Of a stretch of DNA of 64,000 nucleotides, positions 1 to 8,541 are shown in pieces (positions within the stretch are counted from its first letter, which is position 1; every line of letters starts with the position of its first letter). The DNA lies in NCBI RefSeq assembly GCF_002949735.1, contig NZ_CP026681.1:3162001-3226000 (forward strand), read 5' to 3'. The stretch comes from Nostoc sp. 'Peltigera membranacea cyanobiont' N6. Lineage in GTDB: Bacteria; Cyanobacteriota; Cyanobacteriia; Cyanobacteriales; Nostocaceae. A program made the translations under genes and the position numbers. The notes beneath the pieces are model-generated. The model saw only the letters and a program-made list of their open reading frames with translations, did not search any database and was not told where the DNA came from.

Positions 1-45
1 AGGGTAAACCTGACTTTTTATAGTTAAGGTGAAGGCTACTTTCAA

Positions 46-663
46 TCAATCAAAATCTGTTGGTAAATCTAGATTGCGGTAATGGTGGAAAAGTCGGGTG
101 ATTTGTCTTGGTGTCACCCGTCCGATGGAAAGTTCTGGTAAAGTATCTTCAGCAAAAAAACCTACATCTTCAGTTTCAATACTAGATGATGGAGAACCAC
201 CGATAATTTCACAGTGAAAAAACAGCTTATAGACATAAAACGGAAACGGGGGATGTCCCTGTTTATCTCTGTCATAGACTGCTAGTAATTTGATAGCCCG
301 TGCTTGATATCCAGATTCTTCATATACTTCTTTCACAACTACTTCACTGGGCGACTCGCCAATATCAGCCCATCCACCAGGTAAAGTCCAACAGCCATCG
401 GCTCTTTCTTTAACTAACAATATAGTATTATCCTGAAAAATCGCTGCTCGCACGTCAACCTTGGGAGTTGCATACCCGATTTCACGGCTAAATAAATCGA
501 GGACATAACTGTGTTCTACATTCGAGAAAGTCGCCATGATTTCTGTGGCGATCGCTCGTAATTGCTTATAGCGTTCAATATCAAAAGGGCCTTCAGAATA
601 GGTTAGACCATTTTGAGCGATCGCTTGCAACTTTTGTGCCCATTCCAGCCATTTAGTTTCCAT
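46..663 (-). CDS. Nudix hydrolase with N-terminal Nudix_N-type domain
   Basis: A hydrolase of nucleoside diphosphates linked to another moiety; the substrate cannot be told from sequence. The N-terminal ~65 residues (WLEWAQKLQAIAQNGLTY...) match the helical domain found ahead of Nudix domains in ADP-ribose pyrophosphatase-like enzymes. The Nudix box follows at about residues 120-145 (GGWADIGE...KEVYEESGY). It is intact except that the usual Arg of the REUXEE motif is Lys. I start at the ATG at 663 (METKW, 205 aa). The open frame runs on to 747, but those 28 residues are encoded by a GGGATT-type heptamer repeat and are unlikely to be translated. It is co-directional with pgk upstream, across that repeat. 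Confidence 0.85.
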   Translation of the reverse strand: METKWLEWAQKLQAIAQNGLTYSEGPFDIERYKQLRAIATEIMATFSNVEHSYVLDLFSREIGYATPKVDVRAAIFQDNTILLVKERADGCWTLPGGWADIGESPSEVVVKEVYEESGYQARAIKLLAVYDRDKQGHPPFPFYVYKLFFHCEIIGGSPSSSIETEDVGFFAEDTLPELSIGRVTPRQITRLFHHYRNLDLPTDFD

Positions 664-767
664 ATTTAGGGATTGGGGATCGGGTACTGGGTACTGAGGA
701 TTGGGCATTGGGGATTGGAAAATAGTATTTTTAATCTTATTTCCCATTCCCCATTCCCCATTCCCTA
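664..767. repeat. STRR heptamer tract between pgk and the Nudix gene
   Basis: Degenerate GGGGATT-type heptamers at about 667-718 are followed by CCCCATT-type heptamers at about 743-766. The two arms are inverted relative to each other and could fold into a long imperfect hairpin. This is the short tandemly repeated repetitive (STRR) class typical of heterocystous cyanobacteria. Confidence 0.8.
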
Positions 768-768
768 A

Positions 769-1971
769 TTACGCATCATCTAAAGCCGCAATTCCGGGCA
801 ATATCTTGCCTTCAAGTAACTCTAAGCTAGCGCCGCCACCAGTGGAAATGTGGCTCATTTGGTCTGCTAAACCAACTTTTTCCACAGCCGCTACTGAGTC
901 ACCACCGCCAATGATGGTGGTTGTGCCAGTTTTACCGATTTCGGCGAGGGTATGAGCGATCGCTTCCGTACCTGCTGCAAACTTATCAAACTCAAACACA
1001 CCCATTGGCCCGTTCCAAATTACCGTTTTGGTATCTGCAAGGGCTTCTTGGAAAAATTTCACCGAGTCTGGCCCAATATCTAAACCCATCCAACCATCAG
1101 GGATATTCTCAATGCTGACGGTTTGAGAATTTGCATCAGGGGCAAAATTATCTGCTAATACCACATCTGTGGGTAATAGTAAAGCAACACCCCGTTCCTT
1201 AGCCTTAGCTTCCAAAGACTTCGCTAGTTCCAGCTTGTCTTCTTCCACCAGCGACTTACCGACATTCAAACCACGGGCTTTGTAGAAGGTGAAAATCATC
1301 CCACCGCCAATGATTAGCTTGTCGCACTTCTCCAGTAGCGTTTCAATTACGCCAATTTTGCTGGAAACCTTGGAACCGCCAATAATTGCCGCCAAAGGAC
1401 GTTGGGGATTTTCAATGGCATTTTGCAGATATTGCAATTCCTTCTCAACCAAATATCCAGCCACAGAAGGGCTGAGGAATTTAGTTACACCTTCAGTAGA
1501 AGCATGGGCGCGGTGTGCAGTCCCAAAAGCATCATTTACATAAAAATCAGCATTAGCTGCCAATTTTTTCGCAAATTCTGGGTCGTTTTTCTCTTCTTCT
1601 GGATAAAAACGGACATTTTCTAGTAACAGCACTTGGCCATTTTGCAGTGCGGCAACTTTAGCCGCAACTTCATCACCAATGGAGTCATCAGTTTTAATGA
1701 CTTCTTGCCCCAGTAACTCAGACAGACGCTTGGCAACGGGAGTTAGGCGTAATTTGTCATCCACACCCTTGGGACGGCCAAAATGGCTGGCGAGAATGAC
1801 CTTAGCTCCCTTCTGCGTCAAATCTTGGATGGTTGGTAGAGCGGCACGAATGCGAGTATCGTCGGTAATGTTGCCTCGATCGTCCACAGGCACATTAAAG
1901 TCAACCCGCACTAAGGCACGTTTCCCAGAGATATCAGCCGAAGATAAACTTGCTAAACTTTTTTTGGACAC
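769..1971 (-). CDS. pgk: phosphoglycerate kinase
   Basis: Cytosolic enzyme that interconverts 3-phosphoglycerate and 1,3-bisphosphoglycerate; it serves both glycolysis and the Calvin cycle. The 400 residues are the normal bacterial length. Visible signatures are RVDFNVP near residue 22, the basic-patch and hinge segments (GGSKVSSKIGV, about 200), and the nucleotide-binding GGGDSVAAVEK and STGGGASLELLEG near the C-terminus. The start is GTG at 1971, preceded by an AGGAGAG Shine-Dalgarno about 8 nt upstream. It is divergent from the universal stress protein gene across an 80-bp gap that must hold both promoters. Confidence 0.98.
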   Translation of the reverse strand: MSKKSLASLSSADISGKRALVRVDFNVPVDDRGNITDDTRIRAALPTIQDLTQKGAKVILASHFGRPKGVDDKLRLTPVAKRLSELLGQEVIKTDDSIGDEVAAKVAALQNGQVLLLENVRFYPEEEKNDPEFAKKLAANADFYVNDAFGTAHRAHASTEGVTKFLSPSVAGYLVEKELQYLQNAIENPQRPLAAIIGGSKVSSKIGVIETLLEKCDKLIIGGGMIFTFYKARGLNVGKSLVEEDKLELAKSLEAKAKERGVALLLPTDVVLADNFAPDANSQTVSIENIPDGWMGLDIGPDSVKFFQEALADTKTVIWNGPMGVFEFDKFAAGTEAIAHTLAEIGKTGTTTIIGGGDSVAAVEKVGLADQMSHISTGGGASLELLEGKILPGIAALDDA

Positions 1972-2051
1972 ACCAAACTCTCCTGATTGCCTTTTTGTTA
2001 TTGTTTTGAAAGTAGAACCATCAAGATTTTACCGGAGTCAGGGGTACCCAA

Positions 2052-2468
2052 GTGACAGAGATATTTAAGACAGTACTATTTCCGATCGATCAAAGCCGGG
2101 AAACGCGGGAAGCTGCTGACGTTGTTACCAACGTAGTCAAAAAGTACAGCAGTCGCTTGGTGCTGCTGTCTGTGGTAGAAGAACCACCAAAAGATGCGCC
2201 TAGTGCAGATCCGATGGTGTCACCAGAGGTAGTTGCTAAACTGCTAGAAAGCGCCCAATCTTTATTCTCTGGGCAAGGAATTCAATCCGAAATCTTGGAA
2301 AGGCAAGGTAAACCAGCTTTTACTATCTGCGATGTCGCTGATGAAATTGGGGCTGATTTAATTATCATGGGCTGTCGGGGGCTAGGCTTAACTGAAGAGG
2401 GAGCGGATGATAGTGTGACCACTCGTGTGATTAACCTTTCCCCTTGTCCAGTGCTGATTGTGCCTTAG
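2052..2468 (+). CDS. universal stress protein (UspA family)
   Basis: A 138-residue single Usp domain (TVLFPIDQSRETREAADVV at the start, SPCPVLIVP at the end). Usp proteins are small cytosolic dimers, and many bind ATP through G-x2-G-x9-G-(S/T). Here the motif reads GCRG, then nine residues, then DS, so the last glycine is Asp and ATP binding may be weakened. The start is GTG. It is divergent from pgk and followed by a strong intrinsic terminator, so it is probably monocistronic. Confidence 0.9.
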   Translation: MTEIFKTVLFPIDQSRETREAADVVTNVVKKYSSRLVLLSVVEEPPKDAPSADPMVSPEVVAKLLESAQSLFSGQGIQSEILERQGKPAFTICDVADEIGADLIIMGCRGLGLTEEGADDSVTTRVINLSPCPVLIVP

Positions 2469-2516
2469 TAGTAGTCAGACATCTGGTGAAATTAATTATG
2501 CGTTATCCAGAACCCT

Positions 2517-2557
2517 TGTAGAGACTCAGCAATGCTAAGTCTCTACATTCTTTTTTT
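2517..2557 (+). terminator. intrinsic terminator of the universal stress gene
   Basis: A perfect 10-bp stem (tgtagagact at 2517-2526 with agtctctaca at 2538-2547) is followed by a T-rich run. It lies about 50 bp after the stop codon. Confidence 0.85.
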
Positions 2558-2582
2558 GAGATGTCTAATGACAAACAGAAAA

Positions 2583-2611
2583 TTCTGAGCGTCGGAAGTC
2601 GGCGCTCAGAA
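2583..2611 (-). terminator. hairpin, probable terminator of the GDYXXLXY gene
   Basis: A perfect 9-bp stem (ttctgagcg at 2583-2591 with cgctcagaa at 2603-2611). On the minus strand the downstream side is T-rich (aattttctgttt), which fits termination of the minus-strand gene ending at 2651. Confidence 0.6.
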
Positions 2612-2650
2612 CTTTAGAGAAAAATCTTGCATGTTTACACGCCTAACAGC

Positions 2651-3361
2651 TTAAAAGCGATAGTTGCGATCGCGCACCCACATACTAACCGGCACTGCTT
2701 TACCCTGCGGATCTACTTTCGCTTTCACCACAATAGGGGGTACTTGTCCTCTGCGGGCGCGTTGGGTTCGCAAATCGTTAGTAATCTGCTGGCGTTGGTT
2801 TTCTGGGATGTAATATGTTTCCAAGCCGTAGTTAACTGAACCATCCTGATAAACACCTTTTAAGGCTACCTGATTGGCTCTGAGAGTTGTGGGGCGATCG
2901 CTACTGACTCGTAACGGTCTCCAAGCTCTAGGAACACCGCGACCAGTGGATAGTTGTTCTTGCAAAGTCACGTAAATATTGGTTCCATCCGGCAATCTTC
3001 TGCCGCTTCCCCTACCTTTGCTGACTAATGTTTGCCAACCAGGTAATCTACTCAAATTTGCGGTACGGGATATGTTGTAATCTAGCGCTAAGGTGTTACC
3101 ATCTAATACATTGTTCGGGTCTATAGGTACGGTTTGCAAAATCACCGTTTTACCTGTGACATCTGTATAAACAGCTTGGGCTGGAACTGCCATAATTAAC
3201 CCTGTTTGCAGCGCTAAGGGAGCTAGTAACCGCCAAAAAGGTAAGGGTTTATTCGATTTTTGTTCGCTAGCAATCAAGTAATCCCGAAAAGTTACCTTAT
3301 TGGAGAATTCGGCTTCGGGAGACAAGGTTTTATTCTTAGATTCAGAAGAACTATTAGTCAT
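2651..3361 (-). CDS. GDYXXLXY-family protein
   Basis: A 236-residue protein of the family usually paired with DUF2157/DUF4401 membrane proteins; its biochemical role is unknown. A hydrophobic stretch at about residues 43-62 (ending in VPAQA) looks like a signal peptide or membrane anchor. The segment PIDPNNVLDGNTLALDY corresponds to the family's PxDPRDxxxGDYxxLxY block. The Asp and first Tyr of the motif are replaced here (G88-N-T-L-A-L-D-Y95). I start at the ATG at 3361, which has TTTAGGA about 8 nt upstream, rather than a TTG at 3400. It lies downstream of, and co-directional with, the DUF2157 gene. Confidence 0.75.
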   Translation of the reverse strand: MTNSSSESKNKTLSPEAEFSNKVTFRDYLIASEQKSNKPLPFWRLLAPLALQTGLIMAVPAQAVYTDVTGKTVILQTVPIDPNNVLDGNTLALDYNISRTANLSRLPGWQTLVSKGRGSGRRLPDGTNIYVTLQEQLSTGRGVPRAWRPLRVSSDRPTTLRANQVALKGVYQDGSVNYGLETYYIPENQRQQITNDLRTQRARRGQVPPIVVKAKVDPQGKAVPVSMWVRDRNYRF

Positions 3362-3530
3362 GAGCGTAGTCCTAAAAAGCAGAGGTCTTGAAGAGGTCAA
3401 AAGTAAAGAGATTAGGACTGACGCAGAGAAACTTTAAAAACTTTGACGCACAGAGATTTTTAGATTTTAGATTTTTCCTTCAATCCAAAATTAAAGTTGC
3501 GCTGGAATCGCACCAAAATCTAAAACTGTA

Positions 3531-4952
3531 CTACTTCTTACTAGCAGAGGTAGAGCCACCAGGTAAGCGGCGTTCAAACCACAATCCAGCGCTAATTAAA
3601 GCGGAACCGCACAAGATAAAGACTAGAGACTTGAAAAGTAAGTCGGTATCGTACTCTTGCACGCGACTGATAATTTGCAGTGTTACTAACAGCATACCGC
3701 CCCAAAAGGAACTTCTGTTGCTTAATTTCAATCCTTCTTGAATTAGTCCCCAGGCTAATGTTGCTAGAAGTACATTGAAAATAAAAACACCAAGTTCATC
3801 AATCCGGCTGATAGTTTGATGCCAAAAAGGTGCTATGGCAATAAAGGCAAGGAAAGTACCAATAACAGCAGTTGTGAAAATCACTTCGCGGCGCGGAGGG
3901 TTATTTCTTTGACGCAGTAGAAACAACCATTGCAATACCACCAAGCCACTGAGAATCCCCAAATCAACGATCGGCAGAGATTGAAATAAGTTTGTGACGT
4001 TCGTTGGTTGATTATAACCATAATTTGGAGATTCCCAAACCCAACGAAAAGACAGAACGTAAAAGACAAGGCCGAAGCTTACCAATGCTAAATTACGGGC
4101 TAGAGATTGAAATAACCTATAATTTATGGTTGGAAACAGTAAATCGTCATAACTCCAGAATAATGCAGGTGGGAGTGCAAAAGCAAAAGATGCCACCCAA
4201 GGGGCTATATCAGCATAATTCAGCAGTGGCAGAGGATTAAGGTTAGCTTGTAGGGAACTAGCAAAAACAAAGGCTGCTAGAGCAAAAATCCAACGCGATC
4301 GGCAAAAGTAGGCTAAGGGGACAAACACTAGCCATGCCAATAAAGGCAGATGCTGCACCACTAACCGCGACCAAGTTAACTCACCAGAAGCGTACCATAA
4401 GTCTTCTAGCCCAGTCCAATAACCGATTTCCACGAGGACAATTGACAGAATTCCTAAAGAATTTATGGACAAACTGAAGGCCATCACCACAACACCCAAC
4501 CCCCAGGCGAGAAACAGTTGGGAAGTTGAACCGACGATATTGAACATCTGGGCCATCAGTAGTAAATTTGCACCGAAGATGAAGGCACTTAAAATGAGCA
4601 ACCCTTCTCCCAGTATGCGTTTGCTTCGTTCTGGCTTCTTTCCTTCAGGTGGTCTCCAATTGTAAAAACCGGTGATAGCGATCGCAAAAAACAAACTCAT
4701 CATCAGAATAAATTTGACTTCTCGCGATCCTCCTTGCCAGTTTCCTGATACAAAGGTAATTATGCCTAAGCATAAAAGGATGCTGCCTACAGCAATGGCG
4801 ATCGCTTTATTGCGATCGCGTGCAGCAGCTTCCAGGTTTTTAAATTGATAACGTTCTGCTATTTGCTCATACAGCGAAGAACTAATTAATCCTTCATCCC
4901 TCCATAATTGTGCTTCTTTGCGTAACTTTTGCGGAAAACTATCTAAGAACAT
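3531..4952 (-). CDS. DUF2157 domain polytopic membrane protein
   Basis: A 473-residue membrane protein. The N-terminal ~60 residues carry the soluble DUF2157 signature (LRKEAQLWRDEGLISSSLYE). About a dozen hydrophobic segments follow (for example AIAIAVGSILLCLGIITFV and IFALAAFVFASSL). The function of the family is unknown. The gene sits just upstream of the GDYXXLXY gene on the same strand, a pairing seen in many bacteria that suggests a joint envelope role. The end overlaps a short AT-rich repeat (attttagattttaga) at about 3460-3475. Confidence 0.85.
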   Translation of the reverse strand: MFLDSFPQKLRKEAQLWRDEGLISSSLYEQIAERYQFKNLEAAARDRNKAIAIAVGSILLCLGIITFVSGNWQGGSREVKFILMMSLFFAIAITGFYNWRPPEGKKPERSKRILGEGLLILSAFIFGANLLLMAQMFNIVGSTSQLFLAWGLGVVVMAFSLSINSLGILSIVLVEIGYWTGLEDLWYASGELTWSRLVVQHLPLLAWLVFVPLAYFCRSRWIFALAAFVFASSLQANLNPLPLLNYADIAPWVASFAFALPPALFWSYDDLLFPTINYRLFQSLARNLALVSFGLVFYVLSFRWVWESPNYGYNQPTNVTNLFQSLPIVDLGILSGLVVLQWLFLLRQRNNPPRREVIFTTAVIGTFLAFIAIAPFWHQTISRIDELGVFIFNVLLATLAWGLIQEGLKLSNRSSFWGGMLLVTLQIISRVQEYDTDLLFKSLVFILCGSALISAGLWFERRLPGGSTSASKK

Positions 4953-5161
4953 GACCTTCTCCGGTGCAGTGGGGTAGCTTGGCCATTGCGTTCTGAATGG
5001 CGGTCATTATATTTTGAGTATGAAGCCAAAAGCCTTGATTACATTGTTCTCATGTAACAGTTTGATTTAGATTTTGATACAACCTAATTTTACTAATTCG
5101 TAATTAGTAATTAAGGAAGTCAGGTTACAGATGATTGAAAATTGGTATTGTATATATCCAG

Positions 5162-6139
5162 ATGGAAAAACCTTCTAATTTATTACTTAAAGTCTCGCGG
5201 CGTTTGTTCGTTAATTTAGATGAACAAGAAAAGTTTATTGAGGCTTTAATGAATCCACAGCCTTTTTTACCTAGTATTCTTTGGTGTCAACAAAAGCCTG
5301 AAACTTTGCCTTTAGCAGTAGAAACACCAACCTATTGGCAACCACAATTTATAGACCGTTTATCTCTGGGAGAAAAACCCGGTCAGCATCCCTTGCATCA
5401 ACAAGGATATTTCTATTGTTTAGATTTTTCTTCGGTATTTGCAGCTACCACTTTGTTAGCAATTCCTCAGTCAATACGTTTAGTTTTCGATATGTGTGCC
5501 GCACCAGGAGGTAAAAGTATCTTCGCTTGGAAAGCTTTACAACCAGAGTTACTCATCAGTAATGAAGTAATTGGTAAACGTCTAGGAATGCTAATTTCTA
5601 ATTTGAAGCGTTGCCAGATTAGCTCTAGTGCAGTAGTTAATAGAGATTCAAGTATATTTGCCGAAATGTTTCCCGGCTGTAGCAATCTAGTAATTGTAGA
5701 TGCTCCTTGTACTGGACAATCTTTGCTTGCTAAAGGTGAAAAAGCACCTGGATGTTTTCACCCAACTGCTATTAATAAAAGTGCAAATCGGCAAAAGCGC
5801 ATTATAGCTAACTCTGCTAAACTTGTTTCCCCACAAGGCTATTTAGCTTATATGACTTGCACTTATTCACCCGAAGAAAATGAGCAAGTTTGTGAGTGGT
5901 TTTTAGAACGCTTTCCCCATTTTCAAGCGATGGAAATTAGTAATTTATCTAAATATCAGTCGCATTTAACTACAATGCCTTGTTATCGAATGTTTCCTCA
6001 AGACAGGTTAGGGGCTGGTGCATTTACAGTCATGTTTAAAAATACTAATGAAGATGAAGATGAAGATGAGCATAAAAAAGTAGATTTAAATACAATATCT
6101 TCGCTGTATATCTACCAAAATTTGGAAAAGTCAAGTTAA
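5162..6139 (+). CDS. RsmB/NOP family RNA (cytosine-5) methyltransferase
   Basis: A SAM-dependent RNA m5C methyltransferase of 325 residues. The SAM-binding motif is FDMCAAPGGKS (about residue 110). The two catalytic-cysteine motifs are present as DAPCTGQS (motif IV) and MTCTYSPEENE (motif VI). It lacks the long N-terminal NusB-like domain of E. coli RsmB. The C-terminus ends in an acidic run (NEDEDEDEH) encoded by a gatgaa microsatellite at about 6050-6070. I start at ATG 5162 (MEKPSN); an in-frame TTG at 5135 is possible. A 16-codon ORF beginning ATG at 5131, with aaggaag upstream, overlaps the start in another frame. The substrate (rRNA or tRNA) cannot be decided. Confidence 0.85.
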   Translation: MEKPSNLLLKVSRRLFVNLDEQEKFIEALMNPQPFLPSILWCQQKPETLPLAVETPTYWQPQFIDRLSLGEKPGQHPLHQQGYFYCLDFSSVFAATTLLAIPQSIRLVFDMCAAPGGKSIFAWKALQPELLISNEVIGKRLGMLISNLKRCQISSSAVVNRDSSIFAEMFPGCSNLVIVDAPCTGQSLLAKGEKAPGCFHPTAINKSANRQKRIIANSAKLVSPQGYLAYMTCTYSPEENEQVCEWFLERFPHFQAMEISNLSKYQSHLTTMPCYRMFPQDRLGAGAFTVMFKNTNEDEDEDEHKKVDLNTISSLYIYQNLEKSS

Positions 6140-6742
6140 TTAAATTCCTGGCATATCTTCTGACTGTCTGGGAGAAAATACGATTTTTTGAAGAGTGCTG
6201 CATTTGTCAATAGGTCATCAGGAGTACACTTTTTAAGTAAGTTGACTTTATATTAAAACCATACATCTTGCAATTCTCATATAAGTGCAACACGTGGTAA
6301 AGACAAAACACTTTTCATCTGCCTCAACTTCAGATCGACCCTTTTAAAACTTTATAATTTACTTCCTAGTCTCCGATCGGGAATGCAACTGAGAGGTTCG
6401 GTCTCTTGTCTAGGCGGCAAAGTTTAAGTAAGTGGGCGTAAATAATCAAAGGTTGATAGTTAGGGCTAAAGTTGCTTACTACAAGTCAATTTAAATGATT
6501 TTATATTGCTTAATATAGTTTAATTTATTATTGCCCACTTACTTCTTAGCTATTTCTAAGCTATACCTGGACAACGATATGACGAGATTAATAAAAAACG
6601 CTCAAAAATTAACTCTTATAGAAATAAAATATATTTAACCTTTTTATAACCTAAATTTAACCAAGATTTATCCGGTATCAGCGTTAGACTTTTTGAAATA
6701 AACATTATACAAAAAAGCTACACCGTACAGGATGCAAATTAC
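6140..6742. other. intergenic region holding one MITE-like element
   Basis: There is no supportable gene. The sequence is AT-rich with stops in all frames. Its one clear structure is the inverted-repeat element at 6425-6545. Confidence 0.6.
6425..6545. mobile_element. MITE-like element, family A copy 1
   Basis: About 121 bp, bounded by taagtaagtgggc (6425-6437) and its inverted copy gcccacttactt (6533-6544). The interior (gtaaataatcaaaggttgatagt...) resembles the element at 38351-38491, and it has no coding capacity. Non-autonomous mobile element by structure; no TSD could be assigned with confidence. Confidence 0.55.
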
Positions 6743-7192
6743 ATGAGTCGCAAAGTCAGCAAAGTGTTTAAACAGTCTGGGGTGATTCCTTATAGAGTGA
6801 ACAATGGCAAAGTTGAAATCTTGCTAATCACGACCCGTAACTTTCAGCACTGGGTGATTCCGAAAGGAGATATTTCTAATGGCATGAGTCCGCCTGCATC
6901 AGCAGCCAAAGAGGCGTGGGAAGAAGCAGGGGTGATTGGGCAAGTAGATGCAAATGAACTGGGAAGTTACAAGTACCGCAAAGGAGGCAAAATTTACCGG
7001 GTCAAGATGTATTTATTACCAGTCGAGATGCTGAGTGAAGATTATCCAGAAGCAAGTCAAAGAAAACGACAGTGGGTAGAAGTGACTATAGCTATCAGGC
7101 GGGTTAAGTTTAATTCACTCAAACGAATTCTTAAAGGTTTTTTCCAAGTAAAATCTCACTTTTGTGCATTTCAAGATACTAGTCATATATAA
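6743..7192 (+). CDS. Nudix hydrolase, short form
   Basis: A 149-residue single-domain Nudix protein. The fold runs from SGVIPYRVNNGKVEILLITTR through VIPKGDI, and the box ends KEAWEEAGV. The metal-binding glutamates of REUXEE are kept, while the first Glu of the box is Met (SNGMSPP) and the Arg is Lys. This variant resembles diadenosine/diphosphoinositol-type cyanobacterial Nudix proteins, but the substrate is unknown. An RRVKFNSLKRILKGF helix follows the domain. The last ~15 residues (SHFCAFQDTSHI) look atypical and may reflect a 3' alteration. Confidence 0.8.
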   Translation: MSRKVSKVFKQSGVIPYRVNNGKVEILLITTRNFQHWVIPKGDISNGMSPPASAAKEAWEEAGVIGQVDANELGSYKYRKGGKIYRVKMYLLPVEMLSEDYPEASQRKRQWVEVTIAIRRVKFNSLKRILKGFFQVKSHFCAFQDTSHI

Positions 7193-7649
7193 AGATACAT
7201 ATAGTCTAAGTATAATTAACAACGCTTTTAGAGACTGATTGGCAGTGAGTAATTCATCGTTCATAGCAAGTTTTACTAGGACTAAAGTCCTTATTACAAA
7301 CTTTAATTTATTTGCGCCTAGCTACTTATTAAAAAGCCCTCAAAGTAACGTGAGGGATTTTCAATAAGTAGCTAATATTTAAAACAACTGCGCTTGTAAT
7401 CAAAATAAAGACACAAGAGGTTGAATGAACAAGTGTTTTGCTGTAACTTTAGGCGTTTTTAGATACCCACTAACGCCCTTAAAAAGGGTGGAACCAGAAT
7501 CAAAGTCCTGCTTTTTCAAGAGGATTTAGGAGGATTTATAACTTTTGATACTGAAAAGATGATTTCTCAAACATCCTCTAAAGCATCACCTATGTTTAAA
7601 CCTATTTGATGGTGAGTGTGGGTCTATTTATTGAGTAGACTTATCCGTT
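7193..7649. other. gene-free stretch with a repeat relic and a long hairpin
   Basis: No gene is supported. The stretch contains the small palindrome aggactaaagtcct (about 7279-7292), also found at 38408-38421, and the long hairpin at 7320-7373. Confidence 0.5.
7320..7373. repeat. long perfect-armed hairpin
   Basis: agctacttatt (7320-7330) pairs perfectly with aataagtagct (7363-7373). An inner imperfect stem (agccctca with tgaggg) continues the fold. It could end transcription of the Nudix gene or be the core of a small inverted-repeat element. Confidence 0.6.
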
Positions 7650-8441
7650 CTAAATCCACAGTAAAGCTACCCAAGTTTTTATACCGACAATTCCATCAGC
7701 TTGCAATTTTTTAGATGTTTGGAAACTAACAATTGCATTTTTAACTGAATCAGAAAAATGCCCATCGATAGCATTAGTGTATAATCCAATATCTTTTAAT
7801 TGCTGTTGTAATTGTTTTACTCTTAGCCCAGAATCTCCTAGCTGCAATCCATTAAATCGATTCAAATCGGCTCGACCACTAACACCAGTTACACCAGAGA
7901 TATCACCTGCATATTGATGGATTAGGTATTGCCCCTGCCAAGCGCTAGGAATACTTGGGTTTTGGGTTCCATAGTGGGCAATCCATAATGGATAATTACC
8001 AAAATCAGAGGGATTGCCAATTTCTTGCCAAAAACTGGGGAAGGTATAAATGATTGGCTTAATTGGTTTTTTTGTTTGTTGTAAAAGGGCTTTTTCCACC
8101 TCTGCTAACCACTGTTTGGCTGCATTAATTACAGTTTGGCTATTTCCTTTGTCAGTTACCTCTACATCCAAAACTGGTGGTAAGTCTCCGGGTTCTAATT
8201 GCCCCAAAGTTTTTAAGAATTCCTTCGCTTGCTGAACTGGGTCAGATGTATGAGGGTGAAAGAAATGATAAGCACCCCGAATAATACCAACAGTTTTCAT
8301 AGTCTGCCAGTGATGAGCAAAAGCAGAGTCTTTAATGCTAACTCCTTCTGTAGCTTTGACAAACGCAAAGGTTTTACCAGAGTTTTTTACAGCCGTCCAA
8401 TCTACTCTGCCGTCTTGATCGGCAACATCAATTCCTTGCAT
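7650..8441 (-). CDS. GH25 lysozyme with peptidoglycan-binding domain
   Basis: A 263-residue N-acetylmuramidase. The GH25 domain (about 1-195) begins MQGIDVAD and keeps the acidic catalytic positions D5, D92 and E94 (VLDVEV) and a late ADLNRF motif. A PG_binding_1 domain follows (about 200-263: LGDSGLRVKQLQQQL...DGIVGIKTW). It would cut glycan strands of peptidoglycan. No signal peptide is visible: the catalytic domain starts at residue 3. Export would therefore need a non-classical route or lysis, or the enzyme acts on internalised or foreign walls. The neighbour upstream on the same strand is a lipoprotein gene about 100 bp away. Confidence 0.9.
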   Translation of the reverse strand: MQGIDVADQDGRVDWTAVKNSGKTFAFVKATEGVSIKDSAFAHHWQTMKTVGIIRGAYHFFHPHTSDPVQQAKEFLKTLGQLEPGDLPPVLDVEVTDKGNSQTVINAAKQWLAEVEKALLQQTKKPIKPIIYTFPSFWQEIGNPSDFGNYPLWIAHYGTQNPSIPSAWQGQYLIHQYAGDISGVTGVSGRADLNRFNGLQLGDSGLRVKQLQQQLKDIGLYTNAIDGHFSDSVKNAIVSFQTSKKLQADGIVGIKTWVALLWI

Positions 8442-8541
8442 AAAATTCTTAACCTTTTTGAACAGTACAATACTGGACTTATCAGAGGCTCTAATTAAAT
8501 TTATGCTATTTCTGGGTATTTTAGTAAATTACATAAATTTA

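Noticed and set aside
1679..2068. 129-codon plus-strand frame antisense to the pgk 5' end
   Set aside because: It mirrors the pgk coding frame and crosses the pgk promoter; no protein-like features.
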